DNA from: Saprospiraceae bacterium
GTDB taxonomy: Bacteria; Bacteroidota; Bacteroidia; Chitinophagales; Saprospiraceae
Assembly (NCBI GenBank): GCA_029262975.1
Contig: JAJCYJ010000491.1
Span: 1 to 23,886, forward strand
DNA: 23,886 bases
Direction: 5' to 3'
Of this stretch, positions 1 to 8,320 are shown one piece after another. Each line of letters begins with the position of its first letter. The stretch's first letter is position 1. The position numbers and the translations under genes were made by a program. Under the pieces are notes generated by a model, which searched no databases, was not told the DNA's origin, and saw nothing but the letters and a program-made list of their open reading frames with translations.

Positions 1-206
1 AGGAGGTGGCCGCAGGTCGGAGGATTTTCTCCTGCTTGCAGCTTTCTCTTAGCAGTAGGGATTTGTCGTAATGCATCCTTTAAGGGCTTTCGCCTTCACT
101 CTCTTCGGCATTGAATCATTATAGCATTGTATAAGTGCTCACGCCTTCTCTCCTATCGAGTCCCGCTGTATAGTGGTATCGTACTCGACGCGAAGGGATC
201 AGTCGT
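1..206. other. Noncoding spacer downstream of the M24 peptidase gene
   Basis: No coding region could be supported here. By eye the stretch is clearly richer in G and C than most spacers in the window. It contains short imperfect inverted segments, such as GGAG and CTCC around an AT-rich loop near 20-34. It lies downstream of the minus-strand gene ending at 207, so it could hold a transcription end or an intergenic repeat cut by the window edge. No tRNA-like cloverleaf or rRNA segment was recognised. Confidence 0.4.
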
Positions 207-1505
207 TCATTTAATAACCAAAACCTTAGGATTAATCGGATAAATCCATTCTACGCCTCTCGAAGTGATAATGGCATCATCTTCGAGCGGTACTCTCAGT
301 TTTTTACCACCCCATTCAGGAACCTTGGTATAAGCAAAAAGCTCGATAGATAATAAATTAGAAGGTTTTAATTCATAACCCAAACGGACTGGATTAAAAA
401 ATGCAATTGATGGTCCAACGCCATGACCCCAATTACCGACGGAATGACAACCTATGATAACATCTGTCTTGTCGATATCCGTAAATTGGTTAAAACCTTT
501 CATCTTATTAAACCCAGCCTTCGTAAGGGCTTCATAAACTGTGTCTTCACCCTTTTGTGCGGTTACTCCCGGCTTGATCGTCTTCTTGATAATATCCCGA
601 ACTTTTACCGCCTGATCAAAGGCATTTTGAATTCCTGGAGGCACCCGGGTCTCTCCTTCATCCAAAACATACGCCATGCGTTTCATGTCGGTGTACATAT
701 TCATCAACCCGACTCCCCAATCAATCATTATTACATCCCCTCTCTGAATAATCCTGTCATTAGATGTAGCAATCACTCCACGAAGACTAGTGACATATAC
801 AGATGGCATACCAAAAGATGATTCAAGATTGTGACGGTGCAACTCCTCTTTCATCCACCATGCTACATCTTCAAGAGTCGTTACATTTGGTGTAATCACA
901 GCATTGGACAAGGCTTTTTCGGCAATCGTATAAGACAATTCGCATGCTTCCCCATACACGGCAATCTCGCTTGCGACACGTCTTGATCTAAAATCAGAGA
1001 CCAATTTTTCAGCAGAGACAAATCTTTCCTCGTACTTCTTACCAAGAGTTTCCGCTAATTCCAGAAATCCTGAATAAGACAAACCATCCGCTCCACCAAT
1101 GGATTTGGAAAAGTTAAGACCTATCCGTTCGGGGTCTCTTTCTTCCACATACTTTTTAAGTTCAGGTTCGGAGCCATAGTAATCATATGACCCTCCTTCT
1201 TTCAAGAGGTATCCACTGATGCCTAATACCGCCCTTTCAATTCTATCACTACCATTGTCCGTAAATATGTAGTAACCTGTAGATCCTACATACCCTTCAC
1301 CTAAATCGGGATAAAGCGGATCAAAGCTTCCTTCTCTGCACATGACAATCCACATATCGATATCATTCTCCTTCATAACTTCTGGCAATATCAAATCAAA
1401 TTTGTCATTGCGTATCTGGTTCATCTTACGCCATCTGCGGTGCGCCTCCTGGCTAAATGAAGAGGTCAATATAAGGAGTGCAAAAAAGGTCAAAAGGTAT
1501 CTCAT
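207..1505 (-). CDS. Secreted M24-family (Xaa-Pro aminopeptidase-like) metallopeptidase
   Basis: This is a 432-residue pita-bread-fold protein of the M24 family, likely an exported aminopeptidase P/prolidase-type enzyme. The start is set at 1505 because the protein then opens with a clear signal peptide (MRYLLTFFALLILTSSFSQ). The frame is open up to 1616, but those extra 37 residues do not look like protein and overlap an intergenic repeat. The N-terminal creatinase-like domain spans about residues 20-180 and the catalytic domain about 180-432. All five metal ligands of the family can be placed in the mature numbering: D262 (in IDWG), D273 (in YTDMKR), H361 (in GHGVG), E388 (in SIEL) and E408 (in PLEDD). 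Substrate preference cannot be read from sequence. It is a lone minus-strand gene with no obvious operon partner. Confidence 0.9.
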   Translation of the reverse strand: MRYLLTFFALLILTSSFSQEAHRRWRKMNQIRNDKFDLILPEVMKENDIDMWIVMCREGSFDPLYPDLGEGYVGSTGYYIFTDNGSDRIERAVLGISGYLLKEGGSYDYYGSEPELKKYVEERDPERIGLNFSKSIGGADGLSYSGFLELAETLGKKYEERFVSAEKLVSDFRSRRVASEIAVYGEACELSYTIAEKALSNAVITPNVTTLEDVAWWMKEELHRHNLESSFGMPSVYVTSLRGVIATSNDRIIQRGDVIMIDWGVGLMNMYTDMKRMAYVLDEGETRVPPGIQNAFDQAVKVRDIIKKTIKPGVTAQKGEDTVYEALTKAGFNKMKGFNQFTDIDKTDVIIGCHSVGNWGHGVGPSIAFFNPVRLGYELKPSNLLSIELFAYTKVPEWGGKKLRVPLEDDAIITSRGVEWIYPINPKVLVIK

Positions 1506-1603
1506 GCTGACTTGATATAGTTGGGAGGCTAATATACTGAAGCGATAGTAAGATTCCTCTTCTTTACCACAATTGAATTGATACAGGGTTGAATCCCAAC
1601 AAC

Positions 1604-1701
1604 GGAGTATTTCCATCCAATGCGTTCCTCTTTCGGCGGACAGGTTTAACCCATTGTGCCTTTGTTGAAACTAACAGAACAAGGGGCTGAAACCCCTTGG
1701 A
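1604..1701. repeat. 98-bp tandem repeat, copy 1
   Basis: First unit of a two-copy direct repeat with a period of 98 bp, running from GGAGTATTTCC to CCCCTTGGA. It agrees with copy 2 at about 81 of 98 positions by hand count. Near its end it holds a 7-bp perfect stem, CAAGGGG (1680-1686) and CCCCTTG (1693-1699), around the loop CTGAAA. The layout resembles a dispersed intergenic repeat, but the family is not identified. Confidence 0.8.
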
Positions 1702-1799
1702 GGAATATTTCCATCCAACGGGTTCCTCCTGCGGCGGACAGATTTAATCCTTTGTGCCCACATTGAAACCAACAAAACAAGGAGTTGATACCCCTTGGA
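1702..1799. repeat. 98-bp tandem repeat, copy 2
   Basis: Second unit, directly abutting copy 1, from GGAATATTTCC to CCCCTTGGA. The terminal stem is weakened here: CAAGG still pairs with CCTTG, but the inner pairs are partly lost. Conserved blocks shared with copy 1 include TATTTCCATCCAA, GCGGCGGACAG-like sequence and ACCCCTTGGA. Confidence 0.8.
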
Positions 1800-1816
1800 T
1801 AATGGGTATTAGCGCG

Positions 1817-3007
1817 CTATTTCTTGGTTTGCTTATAATGCACACACCCCTCAACGTGGTTGTGTTGCAAGTATGGCAGCGCGTTCACTTTAGTCTTCAC
1901 CTTTTCACTGAATCTTCCAGGTTTTTCATCCCCGGCTTCAGCTACGGGATTATTCATATCATCAGCGCTTCGGATTACCCTGAATTTTTCTTTGCCTTTA
2001 CGGACACATTTTACCTCCCAGTCAAAAGAAAAATTGCCTGCTCCGCCTTTGAGTTCTTTGACTCTGAATCCATTAGCCGTTTTTTCAACAACCGCCAGAC
2101 CATATGTATCCCATTCTAATGGGGTCAGATTGACAGTCATCGATGTATGATTGGCGACGATCCGATAATGCTCAGAAAATTCAATAAAAGCTTCTCCGTT
2201 AACTAGTTTAGTTGTGCCTCTTTCATAAGCGGCAGCTTCGGGACCTTCTATACTGGCATACCATATTTCGGTATTACTCTTGTCGGGATGTTTCATACGA
2301 AAGCTTTTGATATCTCCCCAAATGATCCCCTGGTTCGCTCCGTCTATGTACATACCACCTTGCGCAGCACTATTGTCATCGTACATGATGATTCTTCCAT
2401 CACTCCTATCTGCAGATATTCCGAAGTAAAGATTCACTGATCCGTCCTCTCCATAATACCATGAATATCCATAGTTGGTGGAAGCCACAGCATCGTATAT
2501 TCTAAAACCTCCATTTGGACCATATAATCTAAGATTGCCCTGAAGACTATTAGAAGAGGTCGAACCCAACATGGCCAGAGCATTGCCGTTGACACCTGTA
2601 TATAAATCAAGTTGTCCTCCATTTCCCAGGATACGAGCATCCAGTGCGCCCCAAGAGGCACCATTTACAAAATTGAGGCCATCATAGTCCAGCCTTACGC
2701 GTTCTTCAAATGGGGCACCTCCTGTCATCTTCAATACAAGCGAACTGAGGTTTAGTTCCATCGATTGATCCGGATCGCGCAATCTGAATTCACTAGTAGT
2801 CATCGCAGATCCAGTCTGGTATGTATTGTCAGCGAAGAACTCAAGTATACCTGGTTGATAATGCGATGATTCCTGAAAAAATGGCGCGATCCCATCATCA
2901 TAACGAAAGGATACATGTACCATGTTGTCGATATTAAAACCCACGGGTTGGGCATATAAACTAGTTGCCAAAAATAGAAACGAGACTAATTGAATTACTA
3001 CTTTCAT
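1817..3007 (-). CDS. Secreted fibre-like surface protein with a conserved Bacteroidota C-terminal domain
   Basis: A 396-residue exported protein with a signal peptide (MKVVIQLVSFLFLATSLYAQ, residues 1-20). Residues about 70-240 are glycine- and asparagine-rich with short repetitive strands (LDLYTGVNG, LRLYGPNGG, VNLYFG), as expected for a beta-rich fibre or stalk. Residues about 235-345 carry a conserved block (FRMKHPD, EIWYASIEGPEAAAYERG, LTPLEWDTYGLAVVEKT, GNFSFDWEVKCVRKG). I recognise it from many Bacteroidota surface proteins that otherwise resemble phage tail-fibre proteins; its biochemical role is unknown to me. The last 50 residues are charged and low-complexity. No T9SS sorting domain is evident. 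It is transcribed away from the alditol oxidase gene, across a 431-bp spacer. Confidence 0.8.
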   Translation of the reverse strand: MKVVIQLVSFLFLATSLYAQPVGFNIDNMVHVSFRYDDGIAPFFQESSHYQPGILEFFADNTYQTGSAMTTSEFRLRDPDQSMELNLSSLVLKMTGGAPFEERVRLDYDGLNFVNGASWGALDARILGNGGQLDLYTGVNGNALAMLGSTSSNSLQGNLRLYGPNGGFRIYDAVASTNYGYSWYYGEDGSVNLYFGISADRSDGRIIMYDDNSAAQGGMYIDGANQGIIWGDIKSFRMKHPDKSNTEIWYASIEGPEAAAYERGTTKLVNGEAFIEFSEHYRIVANHTSMTVNLTPLEWDTYGLAVVEKTANGFRVKELKGGAGNFSFDWEVKCVRKGKEKFRVIRSADDMNNPVAEAGDEKPGRFSEKVKTKVNALPYLQHNHVEGCVHYKQTKK

Positions 3008-3438
3008 TTTATTGTAAGATTGAAGTGTGAATAAAAAGGCATAATATGCAAGATTTATAACTTATGCAATACCGATTTTTACAGATTTTAAAGATCCATT
3101 TTGTCATCCTACTAATATTAATAGTTCGACAGATATGCATTTTATACTTAAATGTTTCCTGAATGTCCTATCTATTAATTCGAATAAATTCATAGATTAG
3201 ATTTCGATTAATGCTTGAAGCTTAATCTAATTGGACAACCTGCCCGATGATTCGATAAGAGAAGATTTGAGGTGGCTATGAATATTCCCGATTATCAAAA
3301 CTGGCCCCCACAATTATTCCCAATATAAGAATTTAAACAATTAGAATTATTCTCATTCGTGAAATTCTTTTAATATCTTTTAGAATTGAATTTAATCGCA
3401 GAATATACTAGACACATGCTCATTATAATCTTTTCAAA
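3008..3438. other. Divergent promoter spacer
   Basis: A 431-bp AT-rich region between divergently transcribed genes, so it should hold both promoters. A dyad at 3197-3230 is the only structured element noticed. No small ORF with protein-like composition was found. TTTTAATATCTTTTAG near 3370 loosely resembles a Bacteroidota -7 region, but no confident promoter assignment is made. Confidence 0.5.
3197..3230. promoter_or_regulatory. Candidate operator dyad in the divergent spacer
   Basis: TTAGATT (3197-3203) is mirrored by AATCTAA (3224-3230). A nested arm pair, GATTAA-T-GCTT (3206-3216) and AAGCTTAATC (3218-3227), has one bulged base and a single-base centre. The two nested symmetries share one axis region, which is typical of a protein-binding dyad rather than a terminator. 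It lies 190-210 bp from either start codon. It may be chance in AT-rich DNA. Confidence 0.35.
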
Positions 3439-4812
3439 ATGAACAAAAGAACCTTTATAAAAACTGCTTCTATTGTAACAACAGGAAGTATTTTAGTGCC
3501 AAATATGGCTTGTAAACAACCATCCACTTCTCAATTTTCAGATCACTTTCCTGAAGAACCACTCACCAACTGGGCTAAAAACTTAACCTATAGCACGAAC
3601 AGACTACACTACCCTACCTCTGTTAAGGAGGCCCAACAAATCGTAAAAAAATCATCCTCATTAAGAGGTCTTGGGTCGCAGCATTCTTTTAATCGAATTG
3701 CCGATAGCATACACAACCAGGTTTCATTAAAGAAAATGAATCAGGTATTAAACATTGATAAAGTCGCACATACAGTGACTGTCGAAGCTGGTGTTCGTTA
3801 TGGTGACATCTGCCAACAATTAGAGCAAAATGGGTATGCACTCCACAATTTGGCATCTTTGCCGCATATTTCTGTTGCTGGTGCTTGTACAACAGCTACC
3901 CATGGTTCTGGAGTGAATAATGGTGCCTTACATACCGTAGTCAGAGCTATAGAATTAGTGAAAGCAAATGGAGATGTGGTAACCATATCCAAAGATAAAG
4001 ATGGAGATTTATTTTATGGTGCTGTTGTAGGTTTAGGTGGCCTAGGTTTAATAACTAAAGTTACACTGGACTTACTGCCCACTTTTCAAATGCAGCAAGT
4101 AGTCTATCAGAATATGCCCATGTCTGCTTTGGAAAGAAATTTTGAAAAAATAATGTCCAGCGCTTACAGCGTAAGTTTATTCACCGATTGGCGCAGTAGA
4201 AACATAAGTGAAGTATGGATTAAAAGTCGGGTTGATGCTTCTTCGACTGTTTCGGGAGAGCAATATTTTGGAGCCACTTTGGCTACTCGTCATTTACATC
4301 CGATAGTATCTCATCCTGCCGAACACTGTACAGAACAAATGGGCATTGAAGCAGCATGGTATGAGCGTTTGCCTCATTTTAAAATGGGATTTACACCCAG
4401 TAGTGGCGCAGAATTGCAAGCCGAGTTTTTTGTGCCCATGGAATATGGCTATCAGGCGATGACTGCCATTGAAAAAATGCAGGAAAAAATTAGTCCTCAT
4501 TTATTCATTTCTGAAATAAGAACTATTGCTGCAGATGACTTCTGGATGAGTCCTTTTTATAAAAAACCGTGCGTTGCGATTCACTTTACATTCAAACCAC
4601 ATTGGGATGCAGTTCAAGAATTGCTTCCCCAAATCGAAGCTGCATTAGACGTTTATCATGTACGACCTCACTGGGGAAAATTGTTTACTCTTGCACCGAC
4701 GGTTCTTCAATCCAGAATCGATAGATTGGAAGATTATAAAACACTTCTAAATGACTTCGATCCTCAAGGAAAGTTTCGAAACCAATTCTTAGACAAGAAT
4801 CTCTTTGTGTAA
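3439..4812 (+). CDS. AldO-type FAD-dependent alditol oxidase, exported lipoprotein-like
   Basis: A 457-residue flavoprotein of the VAO family (FAD_binding_4 plus D-arabinono-lactone-oxidase-type C-terminal domain), most like alditol oxidase AldO. That enzyme oxidises the terminal hydroxyl of alditols (xylitol, sorbitol, glycerol) and releases hydrogen peroxide. GSQHSFNRIADS (residues 80-91) matches the AldO flavin-attachment motif, with H82 the likely covalent FAD ligand. From memory of AldO, its substrate-pocket residues E320, R322, H343 and K375 correspond here to E359 and R361 (SEIRT), H382 (VAIHF) and K414 (HWGKLF), all present. The N-terminus (MNKRTFIKTAS, then a hydrophobic run and PNMAC at 21-25) looks like a KR-variant Tat-like signal ending in a lipobox cysteine. 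Export and lipidation are inferred. The natural substrate is unknown. Confidence 0.87.
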   Translation: MNKRTFIKTASIVTTGSILVPNMACKQPSTSQFSDHFPEEPLTNWAKNLTYSTNRLHYPTSVKEAQQIVKKSSSLRGLGSQHSFNRIADSIHNQVSLKKMNQVLNIDKVAHTVTVEAGVRYGDICQQLEQNGYALHNLASLPHISVAGACTTATHGSGVNNGALHTVVRAIELVKANGDVVTISKDKDGDLFYGAVVGLGGLGLITKVTLDLLPTFQMQQVVYQNMPMSALERNFEKIMSSAYSVSLFTDWRSRNISEVWIKSRVDASSTVSGEQYFGATLATRHLHPIVSHPAEHCTEQMGIEAAWYERLPHFKMGFTPSSGAELQAEFFVPMEYGYQAMTAIEKMQEKISPHLFISEIRTIAADDFWMSPFYKKPCVAIHFTFKPHWDAVQELLPQIEAALDVYHVRPHWGKLFTLAPTVLQSRIDRLEDYKTLLNDFDPQGKFRNQFLDKNLFV

Positions 4813-4873
4813 TAGTGCGTCAACATTATAATTTAAAGAACATAAAATTTAATGTGTAACCAGGTCCAGAAAG

Positions 4874-4893
4874 TTTCACCCAGGTGGGTGACA
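4874..4893 (+). promoter_or_regulatory. 20-bp near-palindromic site, copy 1 (TTTCACCCANNTGGGTGACA)
   Basis: TTTCACCCAGGTGGGTGACA has perfect 7-bp arms, TCACCCA and TGGGTGA, around a GG centre (core 4876-4891). It is markedly GC-rich against its AT-rich surroundings. It recurs at 7951-7970 with identical flanks and a CC centre. It lies 62 bp after the oxidase stop, 150 bp before a 56-codon ORF and about 380 bp before the histidine kinase start. The size and symmetry fit a dimeric regulator operator. The binding protein is unknown; the nearby LuxR-type HTH proteins are candidates. Confidence 0.65.
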
Positions 4894-5042
4894 ATTTGGT
4901 TTTGATATAATTCTTTCTTTGATATAGGAAACATTCCTCTTGCTTACGATATGGTTAAATTCTTATTCTTTCAGAAGTCATATGTGATTAAAGAGTGTTC
5001 TAATGAAATATCCGTAACATAAAATTACTCTGACATAATTCA

Positions 5043-5213
5043 ATGGCTAATAAACAAACACTAGAAGTAGTTTATAATAAATTCAAGGAAGAAGAATGTA
5101 TGAATGAATCGATTAATGACATGAATTTGATATTCCTAGAATTAACAGAAATAAAAAAATCAATTGAAGTATCTATTGATAATACTCCGAGCGGCCTAAT
5201 CAATGAAGTCTAA
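5043..5213 (+). CDS. Small 56-residue hypothetical protein
   Basis: An ORF from ATG at 5043 to TAA at 5211-5213 encodes 56 residues beginning MANKQTLEVVYNKFKEEEC. It is rich in Glu, Asn and Ile and predicted mostly helical, without a signal peptide or membrane segment. No family is recognised. It sits between the 20-bp dyad at 4874 and the kinase gene, 62 bp ahead of the kinase start and on the same strand, so it could be the first gene of that unit. No convincing ribosome binding site is visible, which is common in Bacteroidota. It may be a chance ORF. Confidence 0.4.
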   Translation: MANKQTLEVVYNKFKEEECMNESINDMNLIFLELTEIKKSIEVSIDNTPSGLINEV

Positions 5214-5275
5214 ACCTTTTATCTTATATGATGAATAATGATATCTTAACATTCTGAAATATTAATATCAGTTGC

Positions 5276-7093
5276 ATGCGTCACCATTTTCTTTTGTTTT
5301 TCATACTTTTCATTTTATCACCCTTCGTTTCTTTTGCTCAAATAGATTCACTTATTGAAGAGCTGAATCAAAATGGATTAAACAAGAAGCAAGTCCAACA
5401 AATCAACGAATTGATACAAGCTTCTTTATACAAGGACCCTAAAGGGGTCTTGAATTCATCAGAAAGATTAGATAGTATCCTCAATCAGACATCGGCATTA
5501 TTCGAAATTGCAGAAACTAAGAATTCATTAGGTCTGGCCCTGTATGTTAACCAGAGATTTGATGATGCCATCGACCAACTATTAGAGTCGATCAGGATAT
5601 TCGAAGAATTGAATATTCAATCCAAGATTGCCCGTCTTTCTAATAGTCTCGCGATTGTCTATCAAGTAAGAAAAGAATCTGAAACATCGGCCATCTACTG
5701 GGAGCAGGCACTCTCCATTTACGAAGATCTAAATGATAGTTTGTGGATAGCCAATGTAGCTTCTAACCTAGGAGGACATTATATGGAACATGATCAGTTA
5801 AAGAAAGCCGATGCTCTTTTCGCTCGTGCTTGTCCCATCTTTGAAGCTTTAAATCGACCAGGAATGTTGGGATATGCCAAACTAAACCAGGGCAGCATGA
5901 GGGTCAAACAAAGGAGATATGCTGAAGCAATACAATCTTTTGATAAAACTTTTGAACTTATTCCTTATGAGGCAAACCCTTTGATTCATGCTGTCGCCCA
6001 TACAGGAAGGGGGAATGCATATCTGGAATTGGGGCGAATGAAAAAAGCCCAAGATGATTTGCAACAAGGCTATGATATTTCAAAGTCAATAGGACAATAC
6101 GAACAACAGGTGCCAGCATCAAAATTATTATCGAGATACTATGAAGTAAATAGAGAATTCAAGAAATCTCTCCAATACTTTAAGGAAAGTGCCATTTTGC
6201 AGGACTCTTTCTTGACAAAAGAAGAAGATGCTCGAGTCGTAGACGCTTTAAAAAAATATGAAACTGAAAAAAAGGAACAAGAGATTCATCTCCTTTCTGC
6301 TGAAAATGAAATAAAAGATTTACTCCTTCAAAAAAATAATAGAAATCTCATTTTTGCCATAATTGGTTTATTTGGATTATCCATTTTTGTTTATTATTTT
6401 TATCGAAGCAGACAAAAAGCTAACCTATTAAATAAGGCGCTTAAAGAACAAAAAGAAACTATTTCAAAATCGTTATTAGAAAAAGAATTTTTACTCAAAG
6501 AAATTCATCATAGAGTCAAGAATAATCTCCAGGTTATTTCGAGCTTATTAAAATTACAATCACGAAGTGTTACTGATCAAAAGGCACAACAAGCACTGAA
6601 TGAAGGCAGAAGTCGGGTAAGATCCATGGCTTTGATACATCAAAATCTATATCAGGATGACTGCAATCCGGGTGGTATCAATATCAGAGATTACATTCAC
6701 AAATTAAGTTCAGAACTATTAGAAACCTATAAAATAGATAGAGATAAAGTAACACTTCACCTGGAAATTGAGGATCTACTAATTGATGTAGATACTGCCG
6801 TACCGATGGGATTAATACTTAATGAACTAATCAGTAATTCATTTAAACATGCTTTCCCGTCAGGGACATCAGGCAAGATTTTAATTCAGCTGTACCACAC
6901 AGCTGGAGGTACATTGCATCTTGAATACACAGACGACGGCATTGGATACAATGAAAGAAATATAGATGCGAATAGTTTTGGCCTGAGGTTGATAAATGCT
7001 TTTGCCAATAGATTGGATGCAGAATATGACATAAAAGGGACAAATGGATCAAATGCGGTATTTGAAATAAAAGACTACAAATTAGCAGCTTGA
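5276..7093 (+). CDS. TPR-containing HisKA_2-type sensor histidine kinase
   Basis: A 605-residue membrane kinase. A signal peptide or first membrane segment (1-21) is followed by a tetratricopeptide sensor region (about 75-310), with repeats visible in units such as FDDAIDQLLESIRIFEEL and YAEAIQSFDKTFEL. Next come a coiled coil (about 315-355), one transmembrane helix (about 358-376), a second coiled coil, and the catalytic core. The phosphoacceptor region LLKEIHHRVKNNLQVI (406-421) is characteristic of HisKA_2 kinases, with H411 or H412 the phosphorylated His. The ATPase domain has its N box in LILNELISNSFKHAF (N516, N521) and a G1 box in DDGIG (553-557), then GLRL (569-572). The paired response regulator begins 3 nt after the stop, so the two are almost certainly co-transcribed. 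The TPRs probably sense a periplasmic protein or stress signal (inference). Confidence 0.93.
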   Translation: MRHHFLLFFILFILSPFVSFAQIDSLIEELNQNGLNKKQVQQINELIQASLYKDPKGVLNSSERLDSILNQTSALFEIAETKNSLGLALYVNQRFDDAIDQLLESIRIFEELNIQSKIARLSNSLAIVYQVRKESETSAIYWEQALSIYEDLNDSLWIANVASNLGGHYMEHDQLKKADALFARACPIFEALNRPGMLGYAKLNQGSMRVKQRRYAEAIQSFDKTFELIPYEANPLIHAVAHTGRGNAYLELGRMKKAQDDLQQGYDISKSIGQYEQQVPASKLLSRYYEVNREFKKSLQYFKESAILQDSFLTKEEDARVVDALKKYETEKKEQEIHLLSAENEIKDLLLQKNNRNLIFAIIGLFGLSIFVYYFYRSRQKANLLNKALKEQKETISKSLLEKEFLLKEIHHRVKNNLQVISSLLKLQSRSVTDQKAQQALNEGRSRVRSMALIHQNLYQDDCNPGGINIRDYIHKLSSELLETYKIDRDKVTLHLEIEDLLIDVDTAVPMGLILNELISNSFKHAFPSGTSGKILIQLYHTAGGTLHLEYTDDGIGYNERNIDANSFGLRLINAFANRLDAEYDIKGTNGSNAVFEIKDYKLAA

Positions 7094-7096
7094 ATC

Positions 7097-7705
7097 ATGT
7101 CAGAATTTAAAATTCTAATTGTTGAAGACGAAGTATTTATTGCAGAAGACATTCGTGATACCTTAGAAGAATTGGGATTTGAAGTATGTGCCGTGTGTTA
7201 CGACAGCGAAAAAGCGGCAAGTGAATTACACCGCTGCAATCCGGATCTTGTTATGCTTGATATAACGATCAGGGGTCAAAAAGATGGCATTGAACTGGCA
7301 GAAATGATCAACAAGCATCATCATATTCCTTTTATATATTTGACCTCACATTCTGACCGATCGACCTTGCTGCGTGCTAAACATACGAAGCCCGGTGGAT
7401 ATATTGTAAAACCATATAAAGACAGTGATCTCATTAGTTCAATTGAAATAGCCTTATTCAATCATAGTGAGTACTTAAGAAAGAAAAATATAGACAAATC
7501 ATTTGTTGATCAGGTTTCCACTCCCAATCTTAGCAATCAGGAATATGATATCTTTCTCGATCTTTTGGATGGATTGAATAATAGACAAATTGGCGAAAAA
7601 CGACACTTGAGCATCAATACAATTAAAACTTACATTAAAAGAATTTTTGACAAATTGAAAGTCAATGACAGAGTAAGTGCGGTCCGTAAAGTAATCAGTC
7701 AATAG
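7097..7705 (+). CDS. LuxR/NarL-type response regulator, partner of the upstream kinase
   Basis: A 202-residue two-domain regulator. The receiver domain (about 1-120) shows the acidic pair E10/D11 with E12, the phosphoacceptor D55 (in VMLDITI), T83 (in FIYLTS) and K105 (in VKPYK). The C-terminal LuxR/GerE-type helix-turn-helix spans about 143-202. Its LSNQEYDIFLDLLDGLNNRQIG and SINTIKTYIKRIFDKLKV segments correspond to the scaffold and recognition helices. Phosphorylation by the kinase 3 nt upstream should drive dimerisation and DNA binding. Its target is not shown by sequence, but the 20-bp dyad found in both flanking spacers is an obvious candidate. No second promoter is visible between kinase and regulator. 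Confidence 0.93.
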   Translation: MSEFKILIVEDEVFIAEDIRDTLEELGFEVCAVCYDSEKAASELHRCNPDLVMLDITIRGQKDGIELAEMINKHHHIPFIYLTSHSDRSTLLRAKHTKPGGYIVKPYKDSDLISSIEIALFNHSEYLRKKNIDKSFVDQVSTPNLSNQEYDIFLDLLDGLNNRQIGEKRHLSINTIKTYIKRIFDKLKVNDRVSAVRKVISQ

Positions 7706-8017
7706 GCACAAATTATAAGTCTTCCAATAATATGTTTCCAAGTTCAATTATAACCTTCTACCCAGAATCACAGGCTTTCTTTATCTCCTTTTCAATTCGG
7801 ATCAACTAAGGTTTCCCAAAGTCATAGGAAATTACCCTTCACTGAATTCATGGTTAAACACTTTCATAAGAAGACAATCTGATTTACATATTAACCTATG
7901 TCACTATCTAATAAAAGTGTAAAAGACCATGGTTTTTTATCACCTTAATCTTTCACCCACCTGGGTGACACGCAAGTGATGTTGCTATTACTTACTTAGA
8001 GTCAAATAATATTATTT
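7706..8017. other. Spacer with the second 20-bp dyad
   Basis: A 312-bp spacer between the response regulator stop and the small HTH gene. Its only strong element is the dyad at 7951-7970. No terminator hairpin with a T tract was found after the regulator, and no coding region is supported. Confidence 0.5.
7951..7970 (+). promoter_or_regulatory. 20-bp near-palindromic site, copy 2 (TTTCACCCANNTGGGTGACA)
   Basis: TTTCACCCACCTGGGTGACA is identical to copy 1 except for the two central bases. The 16-bp cores of the two copies are exact reverse complements of each other. This copy ends 47 bp before the start codon of the stand-alone LuxR-type HTH gene, a position suited to transcriptional control and possibly autoregulation of that gene. 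Confidence 0.7.
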
Positions 8018-8242
8018 ATGAATTCTGACCATGTAGTCTCGGATCGAGAAATTCAAATCTTGCACTTAGTCGCACACGAATATACTTCTAAAGAGATCGC
8101 ATCAATGCTTTTTATAAGCATTCATACTGCTGATTCTCATCGCAAAAATTTAATGCACAAACTAAATGTAAAAAACGCTGCGGGCCTGGTAAGAAGGGCT
8201 TTTGAAGAAGGCATAATAAAAAGTTCAATAAGTATGATATAA
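8018..8242 (+). CDS. Stand-alone LuxR-type HTH transcriptional regulator
   Basis: A 74-residue protein that is essentially only a GerE/LuxR helix-turn-helix domain. VSDREIQILHLVAHEYTSKEIA (7-28) forms the first helices, and SIHTADSHRKNLMHKLNVKN (34-53) is the recognition-helix segment with its conserved T, H and KL positions. There is no receiver, PAS or autoinducer domain, so activity would depend on its amount, a partner or heterodimerisation. It is preceded by the dyad at 7951-7970 and followed 78 bp later, on the same strand, by the surface-protein pair. Regulation of that pair or of its own promoter is an inference. Confidence 0.88.
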   Translation: MNSDHVVSDREIQILHLVAHEYTSKEIASMLFISIHTADSHRKNLMHKLNVKNAAGLVRRAFEEGIIKSSISMI

Positions 8243-8320
8243 AATAACCTTGTCCAATTATAAAACAATTAAAATATTCAATTCGATCATCACAGCATCT
8301 TGCTGCAAATAAATTAAAAA

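Larger units (their letters stand above)
1506..1816. other. Spacer carrying the tandem 98-bp repeat
   Basis: This spacer lies between the start of the peptidase gene and the stop of the surface-protein gene, both on the minus strand. Most of it is occupied by two tandem 98-bp repeat units. The part from 1506 to 1603 should hold the peptidase promoter, but no convincing Bacteroidota -7/-33 pair was identified. No coding region is supported. Confidence 0.5.

Noticed and set aside
1506..1616. Longer start for the M24 peptidase at 1616
   Set aside because: The extension places 37 non-protein-like residues ahead of a clear signal peptide and overlaps the intergenic repeat; the start at 1505 is preferred.
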